A stretch of DNA of 64,000 bases from Bin87 sp965203195 (lineage in GTDB: Bacteria > Chloroflexota > Dehalococcoidia > Lucifugimonadales > UBA3495), in contig OZ241860.1 of assembly GCA_965203195.1 (NCBI GenBank), forward strand, positions 1,674,001 through 1,738,000. Direction: 5' to 3'. The notes below the pieces were generated by a model, which saw only the letters and a list, made by a program, of their open reading frames with translations, did not search any database and was not told the DNA's origin. Below, in pieces: positions 43,832-51,850 of the stretch (positions are counted from its first letter, which is position 1; each line of letters starts with the position of its first letter). A program made the translations under genes and the position numbers.

Positions 43832-44032
43832 CTAGTGGCACATAAAGGCCACGTGCCGGGCGTGGTGGAAAAACTCGTGGACGGTGTTCAGCACGCCGGG
43901 CGCGCCCACCGCGGCGGCGTGCGTCCCCCCGTCGACATAGCCCACCAGATACAGGGCCATCGCGCCCACGACGAGCCACGGCGCCCAGGTTGCGGTGTTG
44001 GTGGTGGAAAGGAAGCGGTTGATCGTTGCCAT
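43832..44032 (-). CDS. cbtB: CbtB-family small cobalt transporter subunit
   Basis: 66 aa with AGGAGG 6 bases before the ATG. It has one membrane helix (about residues 17-34) and the His-rich C-terminal signature HEFFHHARHVAFMCH, which is the expected metal-binding end of CbtB. It works with CbtA. Confidence 0.88.
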   Translation of the reverse strand: MATINRFLSTTNTATWAPWLVVGAMALYLVGYVDGGTHAAAVGAPGVLNTVHEFFHHARHVAFMCH

Positions 44033-44230
44033 TTGATCCCTCCTGATGGCCCCTGGCGGGCCGGTTGCGGTTGCGGTAGCCGTGGAACGGCTGCTGTTTT
44101 AGCGATGCGCCGGCGGCGGCATAACCCCGCCGGCCGGGCGGCATTTCCGGTAGGCCGGTTTAACCCGGCGCCATTCCGGCTGCCCCGACGCTGGCCCGGC
44201 GCAACGGCGGCGGCAGGTATGACCCGCGCG

Positions 44231-44641
44231 CTACCGATTTACGAAAATCAGGTCATCCTCCTTGCCCACCCAGCGGTCGCGGGCTTCCTCAAAGACGCGC
44301 AGCCGCTCCGGCTGGAAAGCGACGCGCTTTTCGTCGTCATCCAGGTAAGGATTGGGAAAATAGCAGCGCACCAGCGTTTCATCCCAATTGTGCGAAAACC
44401 GCACATAGTAGGACTTCAGGTCGCCGTGGCTGACGGCCTCCACAAACTGGATGCCGTCCACCCGTTCCAGTTGCAGGTGAAAGTGCCAGTTGTCGGCCTC
44501 AATGGTCGCCCAGCCGTTATGCACTTCGGGATCCTTGATGCCGTGGGCGTGATTTTCGCTGACTACGGAACCGCCGCCGACCACCCACATCATCCTGGGG
44601 TTGCCGGCCAGTTCCTTGAGCAAGTCCAGTGTATTTTCCAT
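44231..44641 (-). CDS. HutX/ChuX-like cytosolic protein in the cobalt operon
   Basis: 136 aa from the ATG at 44641, with an AGGAGCAGGG ribosome site. It is small and soluble, with NGWATIEADNWHFHLQLERV split near residues 43-62, SYYVRFSHNWDE and the CYFPNPYLDDDEKRV end. The strand pattern resembles HutX/ChuX-type haem-handling proteins. Placed between cobN and cbtB, it may bind a tetrapyrrole or cobalt intermediate. The family call is tentative; the position in the operon is firm. Confidence 0.45.
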   Translation of the reverse strand: MENTLDLLKELAGNPRMMWVVGGGSVVSENHAHGIKDPEVHNGWATIEADNWHFHLQLERVDGIQFVEAVSHGDLKSYYVRFSHNWDETLVRCYFPNPYLDDDEKRVAFQPERLRVFEEARDRWVGKEDDLIFVNR

Positions 44642-44657
44642 AGTTCCCTGCTCCTGC

Positions 44658-47600
44658 TTACCGGGATCCGGCTTGCCGGAGGGTTTCCGGCCGCGCCGTC
44701 TCCTGCCGCGCCTCAAGGTCCGTTTCCAGCTCCAGGTACATCCGGCGCAGCTCCGCCAGCATTTCCGGCGGCGGGTCCGCCCACATCCCCCGCTGGATGG
44801 CCTCCAGCAGCCGTTCCACAATGCCCCGCAGCGCCCAGGGGTTGCTCTGCCGGAAAAACTCCTGCATCTCCGGGTTGAGAACATATTCCTCAGTCACATC
44901 CTCGTACATCCAGTCCTCAACCACCTGCGCCGTGGCGTCATATCCGAACATATAGTCCACAGTGGCGGCCAGCTCAAAGGCGCCCTTGTAGCCGTGCCGC
45001 TGCATGGACTGCATCCACTTGGGGTTGACCACCCGGCTGCGGAACACCCGCCGGGCTTCGTCCTGCAAATCGCGCACGCGGGCGCGGGTCGGGTCGCTGC
45101 TGTCGCCAAAGAACTGGCGAGGGCTGCGCCCGGTGAGGGAACGGACGGTGGCAATCATACCGCCGTGATACTGCATATAGTCGTCGCTGTCAAAGACATC
45201 GTGTTCGCGGTTGTCCTGGTTTTTGGCGGCAATCACAATCTGGCTGAACCGGGCGCGGAACTCATCCCGCGCCGTAACCCCGAAATCCTGCCGCGAATAG
45301 GCGTAGCCCCCCCAGGCGGTGTACACCTCGGCCAGGTCGTGGACGGACTCCCAGTTGCGCTCGTCCAGCACGCCCAGGATGCCGGCGCCGTAGGCTCCCG
45401 GCTTGCTGCCGAAAATGCGGAACAGGGCCGGGTTGCCCACGCTTGCGATGTTTTCGCCGCCATCGCCGGCGGCGCGCCGTTCCTCATCCTCCCGGATGTG
45501 CTTGACGATATAGTTGTTGTCCGGCGCTTCCGGCTGCGCCGCCGCCAGCGCCACTGCCTGGTCAATCAGGTAAATCAGGTTGGGGAAAGCGTCCCGGAAA
45601 AAGCCGCTGATACGCACCGTGACATCAATGCGCGGGCGGCCCAGCTCCGCCAGCGGAATGACCTCCAGGTCGGCCACCCGCCGGCTTTCCGCCTGCCACA
45701 CGGGCTTGATGCCCAGCAGGTACAGGATCTGGGCAATATCGTCCCCGTGCGTCCGCATTGCCGAAGTACCCCAGACCACCACGCCGACCATTTCCGGGTA
45801 GGCGCCTTCCTCGTCCAGGTACTTTTGCAGCAGGGCGTCGCCGAGGGCTTTGCCGACATCCCAGGCCGTGGGCGAGGGCAGGGCGCGGGGGTCCACGGAG
45901 TAAAAATTGCGGCCCGTGGGCAGGACATTGACCATCCCCCGCGTGGGCGCCCCGGAAGGGCCTGGCGGCACAAAACGGCCCTCCAGCCCCCGCAGCAGGT
46001 TGTCAATTTCGTCGGTGGTGCGGAGCAAGGACGGGTAAATATGCTGGCCGACGTAAGACAGCACATTTTCGGTTGGCCGGTCGGCTTTGCCCAGCAGATC
46101 TACGACGACATTGGGGATGCGATGGGCGGCGAAGGCGTCGGGGCAGAGCTGCTCGTAGGCGCGCCGGCACAGGGCTTCCAGCGCCTCAATGACATCGCCG
46201 GCGTTGCGTACGGGCGCCGCGTCGTTAGCGTTGCGCAGCGCCGCCGGCGTACTGCCGTTGACGGCGGCGGCCGGGTTTGCCAGCAGGGCATAGTAATCAT
46301 AGCCCAACGCTTCGGCCAAGGCGCGGCGCAGGCTGGGGACGGGGCCATTGTCCAGGCGGGTCAGGGCGCCGAGCAGCCCCACCATCTGCTCGGCCGTGGG
46401 CGGCTGCCCCAGGGTGTGCAGGCCGTCCTTGATTTGGGCATCCTTGATTTCACACAGGTAGCCGTCGATTTCCAGCATAAACTCAGGGAAATCGTCGGGC
46501 TGCTCCTCAACGCCCAGATCGCGATGCAGCTCCGCCTGCTGAACCATCTCCCAGATTTGGGCTTCCAGCGTGGGCAGTTTGGCCGGGTCCAGGGTCTGGC
46601 ACTGGTAATGTTCGTCCATCAGCTGCTCCAGTTTGGCGATGTCGCCATAGGAGTCAGCGGTGGTCATCGGGGGTATCAGGTGGTCAATGATGGCGGCGTG
46701 GGCGCGGCGCTTGGCCTGGGTGCCTTCGCCGGGGTTGTTGACGATGAACGGGTAGAACATGGGAATGTCGTCCAGCGCCACTTCGGGGTAGCAAGCCTGG
46801 GAGAGGCCAACCCCCTTGCCGGGCAGCCATTCCAGGGTGCCGTGCTTGCCGATGTGGATCATCGCATCAGCGCGGAATATATCCCGCAGCCAGCGGTAAT
46901 AGGCAATGTAGTGGTGGGTTGGCGTCAGGTCGGGGTTGTGATAGACGGAGATGGGGTTTTCGCCAAAGCCGCGCGGGGGCTGCAAGCCCACGAATACATT
47001 GCCCATCGGCACGCCCGCAATGGCCAGCCGGTCGCCGGCGCGATAGACCTGGCCGGGGGCATCGCCCCAGGCTTCCTGCAACTCCGCTCGCACCGACGGG
47101 GGAAAGCCGGCATACCACCGGGTGTAATCCCGCCGTTCCACATGGCCGGCGGCCAGACGCAGCTGCTCCTCAGTGAGCGTATCGGTATCATTGCTGCACC
47201 GCTCAATAATCCGGTGCACCAGTTCGTCGCCGTCGGCGGGAATGTCGTCAACGGAGTAGCCGGCGTCCCGCAGGGCGTGGAGGATGCTGATGGCCGAGGC
47301 CGGCGTGTCCAGCCCGACGGCGTTGCCGATGCGGGCGTCTTTGGTGGGGTAGTTGCTCAATATGATGGCAATGCGCTTGTCGGCGTTGGCCTTGCGGCGC
47401 AAGACGGCGTGGCGGGCCGCCAACCGCGCCAGGTAGCCCATCCGGTCGGGCGCTGCCACATAGCGCTGCATCCGCCCGGCGGAGAGGCCATTGCCGTCGG
47501 CCGGCGTTTCCTCTTTGAACGACACCGGCACGGTGATAATGCGCCCGTCAAACTCCGGGAAGGCCACATTCATCGCCGTGTCAATAGGCCCCAGCCCCAG

Positions 47601-48575
47601 GGAGCTGTCCGCCCATTCCGCCCGGCTGCCCATACTGACGATGCCCTGGATTACCGGCACATCCAGCCGCTCCAGCAGTTCCTGCGACCAGCCGGTGGCT
47701 ACGGTGGCGCCGCTGCCGCCCTGCTGCCGGTCCAGGTCGCTCATCGCCAGCCCCATCGTATTGACGATGCAGTCCACTCGCGGCCTCCCGGCGGCGTCAA
47801 GCATATATTCGGTGAGGGTATGGCCGCCCGCCGCCCCGTCGTCATCCTCCGGGCTGTGCTTGAGGCTGTAGGCGAAAACGGGCAGCACATTGACTTCCTG
47901 CGCTTCCAGGGCCGCAATCAGGTCGTCAACGAAAGCCAGGTTGCCGCTCATCCAGTGGGCGCGGTAGAACAGGGCGCCCACGGCGGGGCGTCCGGGGACG
48001 AACCGCGCGGCGGTGTATTCCTCAACCCCCGTCCCGGCGGCAGCCTGCGGATGGTAAATCCCCTGCCAGGGCATTGGCGCCGGCGCTTCGTGGCCGTAAT
48101 CGGAACCCAGGTAGGTATCGGCCAGAAAGAGAAACAGGTTGCGGAAATTGACCACGCCGCCGCGCATCAGGTAGGCGAAAACGGTTTCCACTTCCGCCAC
48201 CGGCGCGGTGCAGGCGGTGACCAGATCCTCGTCCCATTCCTGGTGGCCGGGGCAGGCGATGAGGGGAATGCCCCGGGCGCGGCACAGCTCCACCAGCGGG
48301 TCAAAGGCGTCGCCCAAAGCGCGCTTGCCCCCCAGCAGCCGCAGAATGACCACGCCGGCGCCGGCCACGGCCGCCAGCAGCCCAGCGCGGGCCGTGGCGG
48401 CGGCATCGCCGTCGCCCGCCAGCCCCGCCGGATTGACGGCGTACACGCTGACGGCATCGCCCCAGGGCATATCGGCCAGCGCGCCTTCCGCCGTCAGCAG
48501 ATCAGTGTCGGCAGTGGTGACCAGCGCAATGCTGGCCGGCGGGGCAGCCGTGGCGGCAGTCGCAGTCATCGTCAT
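44658..48575 (-). CDS. cobN: cobaltochelatase subunit CobN
   Basis: 1,305 aa, the usual length for CobN/ChlH-type large chelatase subunits. Recognisable parts include RLLGGKRA near residue 80, GSDYGHEAPAP, VIQGIVSMG, the central HIGKHGTLEWLPGK block near 610 and GVVVWGTSAMRTHGDDIAQ near 935. It binds the corrin ring and, with the ATPase subunit, inserts Co2+ in the aerobic-type B12 pathway. Its ATG is 4 bases after the cbiE stop, so the two are coupled. The protein starts with a short Thr/Ala-rich stretch. Confidence 0.93.
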   Translation of the reverse strand: MTMTATAATAAPPASIALVTTADTDLLTAEGALADMPWGDAVSVYAVNPAGLAGDGDAAATARAGLLAAVAGAGVVILRLLGGKRALGDAFDPLVELCRARGIPLIACPGHQEWDEDLVTACTAPVAEVETVFAYLMRGGVVNFRNLFLFLADTYLGSDYGHEAPAPMPWQGIYHPQAAAGTGVEEYTAARFVPGRPAVGALFYRAHWMSGNLAFVDDLIAALEAQEVNVLPVFAYSLKHSPEDDDGAAGGHTLTEYMLDAAGRPRVDCIVNTMGLAMSDLDRQQGGSGATVATGWSQELLERLDVPVIQGIVSMGSRAEWADSSLGLGPIDTAMNVAFPEFDGRIITVPVSFKEETPADGNGLSAGRMQRYVAAPDRMGYLARLAARHAVLRRKANADKRIAIILSNYPTKDARIGNAVGLDTPASAISILHALRDAGYSVDDIPADGDELVHRIIERCSNDTDTLTEEQLRLAAGHVERRDYTRWYAGFPPSVRAELQEAWGDAPGQVYRAGDRLAIAGVPMGNVFVGLQPPRGFGENPISVYHNPDLTPTHHYIAYYRWLRDIFRADAMIHIGKHGTLEWLPGKGVGLSQACYPEVALDDIPMFYPFIVNNPGEGTQAKRRAHAAIIDHLIPPMTTADSYGDIAKLEQLMDEHYQCQTLDPAKLPTLEAQIWEMVQQAELHRDLGVEEQPDDFPEFMLEIDGYLCEIKDAQIKDGLHTLGQPPTAEQMVGLLGALTRLDNGPVPSLRRALAEALGYDYYALLANPAAAVNGSTPAALRNANDAAPVRNAGDVIEALEALCRRAYEQLCPDAFAAHRIPNVVVDLLGKADRPTENVLSYVGQHIYPSLLRTTDEIDNLLRGLEGRFVPPGPSGAPTRGMVNVLPTGRNFYSVDPRALPSPTAWDVGKALGDALLQKYLDEEGAYPEMVGVVVWGTSAMRTHGDDIAQILYLLGIKPVWQAESRRVADLEVIPLAELGRPRIDVTVRISGFFRDAFPNLIYLIDQAVALAAAQPEAPDNNYIVKHIREDEERRAAGDGGENIASVGNPALFRIFGSKPGAYGAGILGVLDERNWESVHDLAEVYTAWGGYAYSRQDFGVTARDEFRARFSQIVIAAKNQDNREHDVFDSDDYMQYHGGMIATVRSLTGRSPRQFFGDSSDPTRARVRDLQDEARRVFRSRVVNPKWMQSMQRHGYKGAFELAATVDYMFGYDATAQVVEDWMYEDVTEEYVLNPEMQEFFRQSNPWALRGIVERLLEAIQRGMWADPPPEMLAELRRMYLELETDLEARQETARPETLRQAGSR

Positions 48576-48578
48576 CGG

Positions 48579-49271
48579 TCAGTCGCCCTCGCCGGCGGGA
48601 CGGGGGAACACCATTATGGACAAATCGCTGAATTCATCGGGCAGGGCGGCGCATTGGGCCAGTGTCCCGTCCCAGCGGGTTTCGCCGGGCAGCGTCAGCC
48701 GCTGGAACACCGTTACCGGATGTTCCGGGTCGGCGCCGGCGGCAATGGCGCCGGCGGCAATGGCGGGGGGCATATAGTCATAAGGGCGGGGCAGCAGGAT
48801 GACATTGCGCCGCCCCTGCGCCAGCGTGTCCACCAGTTCGCCCAGCTCGGAACCGCGATCCCAGCGCTGGTGCAGGGTAAGGAACAGCGATTCCTCCAGC
48901 GGTATGCCGGCGCGGGCGCAGGCGATTTGAACGCTGCTGACGCCGGGTATCAGCTCCACGGCAGCGGCCCGGCGGCGCACCCGGTTGAGCAGCTCCTTGG
49001 CGGATACATTGAGGTCGCCCCACACGCAGACCACGCAGGATTTGCCCTGCTGCGCCTGCTCCTGGGCATAGTCCAGCACGGCCTCCTGGTCGCGGTAGGC
49101 CATCGGGCGCACCTCGGCGTCCCCCGTGCGCCCGGCGACAACATTGAGGACGGTCTGGAAGCCGACCACCAGATCGGCGCCGGCCAGCGCCTGCCGGCCC
49201 TTGAGGGTCAGCAGGTCGGGGTCGCCGGGGCCGACGGCCACTACGGTCATTTTGAGGTCAGCGGCGGGCAT
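48579..49271 (-). CDS. cbiE: precorrin-6Y C5,15-methyltransferase, CbiE-type
   Basis: 230 aa. A tetrapyrrole (corrin) methylase domain: VAVGPGDPDLLTLKGRQAL at the start binds SAM, then ADLVVGFQTVL, VVCVWGDLNVSAKEL (the family's GDP-like loop modified to GDL) and ELIPGVSSVQIACARAG. This pattern fits CbiE or the N-terminal half of CobL. The separate decarboxylating half (CbiT) is not in the window. It is the first gene of the riboswitch-led cobalt operon, followed 4 bases later by cobN. The start could also be the ATG at 49250. Confidence 0.8.
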   Translation of the reverse strand: MPAADLKMTVVAVGPGDPDLLTLKGRQALAGADLVVGFQTVLNVVAGRTGDAEVRPMAYRDQEAVLDYAQEQAQQGKSCVVCVWGDLNVSAKELLNRVRRRAAAVELIPGVSSVQIACARAGIPLEESLFLTLHQRWDRGSELGELVDTLAQGRRNVILLPRPYDYMPPAIAAGAIAAGADPEHPVTVFQRLTLPGETRWDGTLAQCAALPDEFSDLSIMVFPRPAGEGD

Positions 49272-49360
49272 TGCGTAGCTCGACAGGAAGCAGGAAAGCG
49301 GCAGATCCGGTGGGCAGGCGGGTTGCAGTTCAGGCGGGAAGGGAACGGGGGAACGGGGTC

Positions 49361-49402
49361 AAGACAAAACCCCGGCGTATTGGGCTCGGGATTACGCCAG
49401 GG
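49361..49402 (-). terminator. riboswitch expression-platform terminator
   Basis: Read on the minus strand: CCCTGGCGTA (49402-49393), a 13-base loop, then TACGCCGGGG (49379-49370), a 10-pair stem with one G-U, followed by TTTTGTCTT. A competing pairing exists: CAGGGTCG (49486-49479) is exactly complementary to CGACCCTG (49405-49398), which covers the 5' arm of this stem and can act as an antiterminator. Confidence 0.75.
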
Positions 49403-49514
49403 TCGCAGGATGTGCCGTGAACGGCAGCGTGGGGCAGATAACGCGCCGCGTGTTGCGGACGCCAATGCCATACCGGAACGACCCTGTTGGGCGCAGAGCG
49501 GGATTCCAGTGGCG

Positions 49515-49675
49515 ACACCGGGCCGGTTTTCTGGCTTTGCGGGGGGCGGAATGGACGCATCAGTGAATGAACGAAACTGACGCGCGCCCGCCCGACCCAC
49601 CCGCTTACAGTGGCGCAACCGCGGCGGACTCACACCGCCTTCCCCAATTAAGCTTGAACCAGGGTTTTCGCAGCG
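49515..49675 (-). promoter_or_regulatory. cobalamin riboswitch
   Basis: Read on the minus strand in canonical order: GGGGAAGGCGGTGTGAGTCC (from 49645), then GCGCCACTGTAAGCGG (49616-49601) and the B12 box AAAGCCAGAAAACCGGCC (near 49538-49521). These match the conserved core of the cobalamin riboswitch (GGGAA...CGGTG..A.TCC...GCCACTGT...AGCCAGgAgACC.GCC). It lies 245 bases upstream of cbiE, with a terminator between. Binding of cobalamin should lower expression of the cbiE-cobN-cbtBA-chelatase operon. Confidence 0.88.
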
Positions 49676-49869
49676 CCCGGTGGCCGTGTTCGGATTTTAA
49701 AAGCGCGCGGTTGCAGCAACCGCCCCGCCAATTTAGCCTCATTGCCGCCGGTTGTCAACCGGATTATGCGAATTATCCGAATTACGCGCCGCGCCGTGAT
49801 GCGATGCCGGGAACGCCGGCGGTGTGCTATGCTGTGCCGCCAGATCTGTACCAGGGATGTGTTGACGAG

Positions 49870-51708
49870 ATGACAGCCAAAATAGTGGTGGCGCTCGGGC
49901 TTGTCGCTGTCGTGGTGGTTGCCGTCATCATTGCGGGAGCGCTGGCGTGGCGCGGGGCAATCCCAACGCCGGGCCCGCTGGCGGCGCTCCTTCCCGGCAC
50001 GGCCCGGACGCCGGAGTACACCGCCCGGTTCTACCCGCCCGATACCCTGGCCTACGCCTGGTTCACCCTGGCGCCGGGACAGGGCCAAACCGACCATATG
50101 CAGGACATCTGGGCGCGCTTCAACGAGCTGACCGCCTTCCGGGATATTAAGAACGACTGGCAAAGGGAGTTCGAGGAGCAAACCGGCATTGAATTCGTCG
50201 CCGATGTAATGTCCTGGGCCGGCCCCGAAGTGGCGGCGGGGCTGCTTGATTTCAGAAGCGGTCTCAACGCTCCCGTAGGCGCCGCCATCATCGGCGTGCG
50301 CGACCGGGAAGCAGCCGACGATTTCCTGGAGGAATGGCTCGATTATCTGGAGGATTACGAGAACGCCGATTTTGACTACGGTTCCTATCTCGGCGTTGAC
50401 ATCATCGTGGCCGAGGACGATTTCCAGGCTTACGCCCTCGCTGACGACTGGCTGGTGTTCGCCACTGGTGAAAGCGCGCTGGAGATAATGCTGGACCGCA
50501 TCGTAGGGGACACGGACGCTTCGCTGGCGACGGACGACGGCTTTATGGCGGCGCAGGCCGCCCTGCCGGGGCGGCGTTTCGCTTCATTCTATGTGGATTA
50601 CCAGCAGACCGCGGACCTCTGGGACTATTTCGCCCCCGGCGAATTTGGAACGGGTCGCATAACCACCTTCGGCCGGCAATCCCCCGGCTGGCTTGCCGCC
50701 GCCGCCACCTGGGTAGAACGCGGCATCGTACTGGAAGCCGTAACGCCACTGGGCATTGACTACCCCCTGCAAATCGCCAACCTGTCCGACCCGGCCAGCC
50801 TGCTGCCCGACGACACTATGGCCTTTTTGGCCGGCAGCTTTGACCCCGACATTAACCGCTGGCGGGATGCGCTGGCCTCATATCAGTTGGGCGACGTACT
50901 CCCCGACCCGGACGCTCTGGACGAAATCAACGCCGGCCTGGCCGCGTTCCGCATAATGCGCCCGGCGGCTCGGCTGCCCCAGGCGCGCTACGATTCCAGC
51001 CTCGTCGAACTGCTGGATCTGGGGCTGGAACTGGTCCGCGATTTTACCCGGATTGACCTGGAGGACGATCTATTTGCTCACTTAGGCGGTCAGGCGATAT
51101 TCGCCATCAGCGAGTTTGATTTTGACGCCGTCGCATCCAGCCCGGAAAGCGTTCCCATTGAGCTGGCAGCCATGCTCTCCTACCGGTCAGACGGCGCGGC
51201 CGGGCTGCAAAATACTATGGAGAACATCGTTGACCTGATTGATGAGTATCAATTCCTGGACGCCCCGGGCGACCGGGAGAACATTGGCGCCCCCAACGAT
51301 GCCATCGTGTTCCCCATCGCCGGCGCCTACGCGCCAGGCTATGTTCTCCACGACGGCTATTTGACCCTGGGCAGCACTGCCCAGGCCCTGGAGGCCATCG
51401 CCGCCCGGCAGCAAGGCGCCGGCGCCACCCTGTCCGACGACGCCGAATACCGCCGCGCCGTAAGCTATTTGCCCGGCCCGCGCCAGTTCCTCGGCTTTGT
51501 CAACCTGCGCCGGATCATCCGCCAGACGGACGCCGCCGACCTGGACATCGGCTATGACCAGTACCGTATTTTGCAAAACGGCCTGGGCGTAGCCGCCGTC
51601 AGCTCCTATTGGCCCCACTGCCAGGACTACGGCGACCGCGACGAATGCCCCGTCGCCGATGGCGACGTCGGCCGCCATGCCATAGTCCTGACCCTGTTCC
51701 CGGAATAA
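49870..51708 (+). CDS. DUF3352 protein, membrane-anchored
   Basis: 612 aa from the ATG at 49870 (MTAKIVVALGL); the frame is open 300 bases further upstream but that part is low-similarity. Residues 4-26 form one membrane anchor, so the remainder is outside the cytoplasm. The DUF3352 pattern is clear: FYPPDTLAYAWFTLAPGQ, the TGIEFVADVMSWAGPEVAAGL stretch split near 110-130, DREAADDFLEEWL, SYLGVDIIVAEDD and YVDYQQTADLW. The function of the family is unknown. The last about 25 codons and the sequence after the stop are repeated to the right of the CRISPR array. Confidence 0.75.
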   Translation: MTAKIVVALGLVAVVVVAVIIAGALAWRGAIPTPGPLAALLPGTARTPEYTARFYPPDTLAYAWFTLAPGQGQTDHMQDIWARFNELTAFRDIKNDWQREFEEQTGIEFVADVMSWAGPEVAAGLLDFRSGLNAPVGAAIIGVRDREAADDFLEEWLDYLEDYENADFDYGSYLGVDIIVAEDDFQAYALADDWLVFATGESALEIMLDRIVGDTDASLATDDGFMAAQAALPGRRFASFYVDYQQTADLWDYFAPGEFGTGRITTFGRQSPGWLAAAATWVERGIVLEAVTPLGIDYPLQIANLSDPASLLPDDTMAFLAGSFDPDINRWRDALASYQLGDVLPDPDALDEINAGLAAFRIMRPAARLPQARYDSSLVELLDLGLELVRDFTRIDLEDDLFAHLGGQAIFAISEFDFDAVASSPESVPIELAAMLSYRSDGAAGLQNTMENIVDLIDEYQFLDAPGDRENIGAPNDAIVFPIAGAYAPGYVLHDGYLTLGSTAQALEAIAARQQGAGATLSDDAEYRRAVSYLPGPRQFLGFVNLRRIIRQTDAADLDIGYDQYRILQNGLGVAAVSSYWPHCQDYGDRDECPVADGDVGRHAIVLTLFPE

Positions 51709-51830
51709 CGGGCGCAACGCCGCTGCGCCGCCCCCCGCTGACCTCACACGGCTAACCCTAACCCCACAGCCGGCCCACCATCCGAGCCCCCCCGCCCCGG
51801 CCTTCACCGCCCACCCCACCGGCGCAACCG
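51532..51830. repeat. left copy of the CRISPR-flanking duplication
   Basis: 51532-51606 (end of the DUF3352 gene, with GGCTATGACCAGTACCGTAT) and 51744 to about 51830 (with CTAACCCTAACCCCACAGCC) match 59228-59302 and 59303 to about 59395 beyond the array. The left copy has about 137 extra bases between the two matching parts. The second part also matches the coding end of the PLD gene that lies to the right. Confidence 0.85.
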
Positions 51831-51850
51831 AACGGTTGAGCAAGCGCTGC

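Larger units (their letters stand above)
49272..49869. other. shared upstream region of cbiE (minus) and the DUF3352 gene (plus)
   Basis: 598 bases without a gene. On the minus strand it holds the riboswitch and terminator. On the plus strand near 49750-49869 I see no convincing promoter; an imperfect TTGTCA at 49752 has no good -10. Confidence 0.6.

Noticed and set aside
49501..49520. A second GCCACTGG motif on the minus strand at 49513-49506 as a riboswitch core
   Set aside because: It lies downstream of the B12 box, which is the wrong order; the true core with GGGGAAGG, GCCACTGT and the B12 box in order is at 49645-49521.
44601..49580. A 1,659-codon plus-strand frame opposite cobN
   Set aside because: Antisense shadow of a long GC-rich gene; cobN on the other strand has clear family motifs throughout.
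51709..51850. Left flank of the array as CRISPR leader
   Set aside because: It is GC-rich, contains the duplicated PLD gene end, and adjoins degenerate repeats; repeat polarity also puts the leader on the right.
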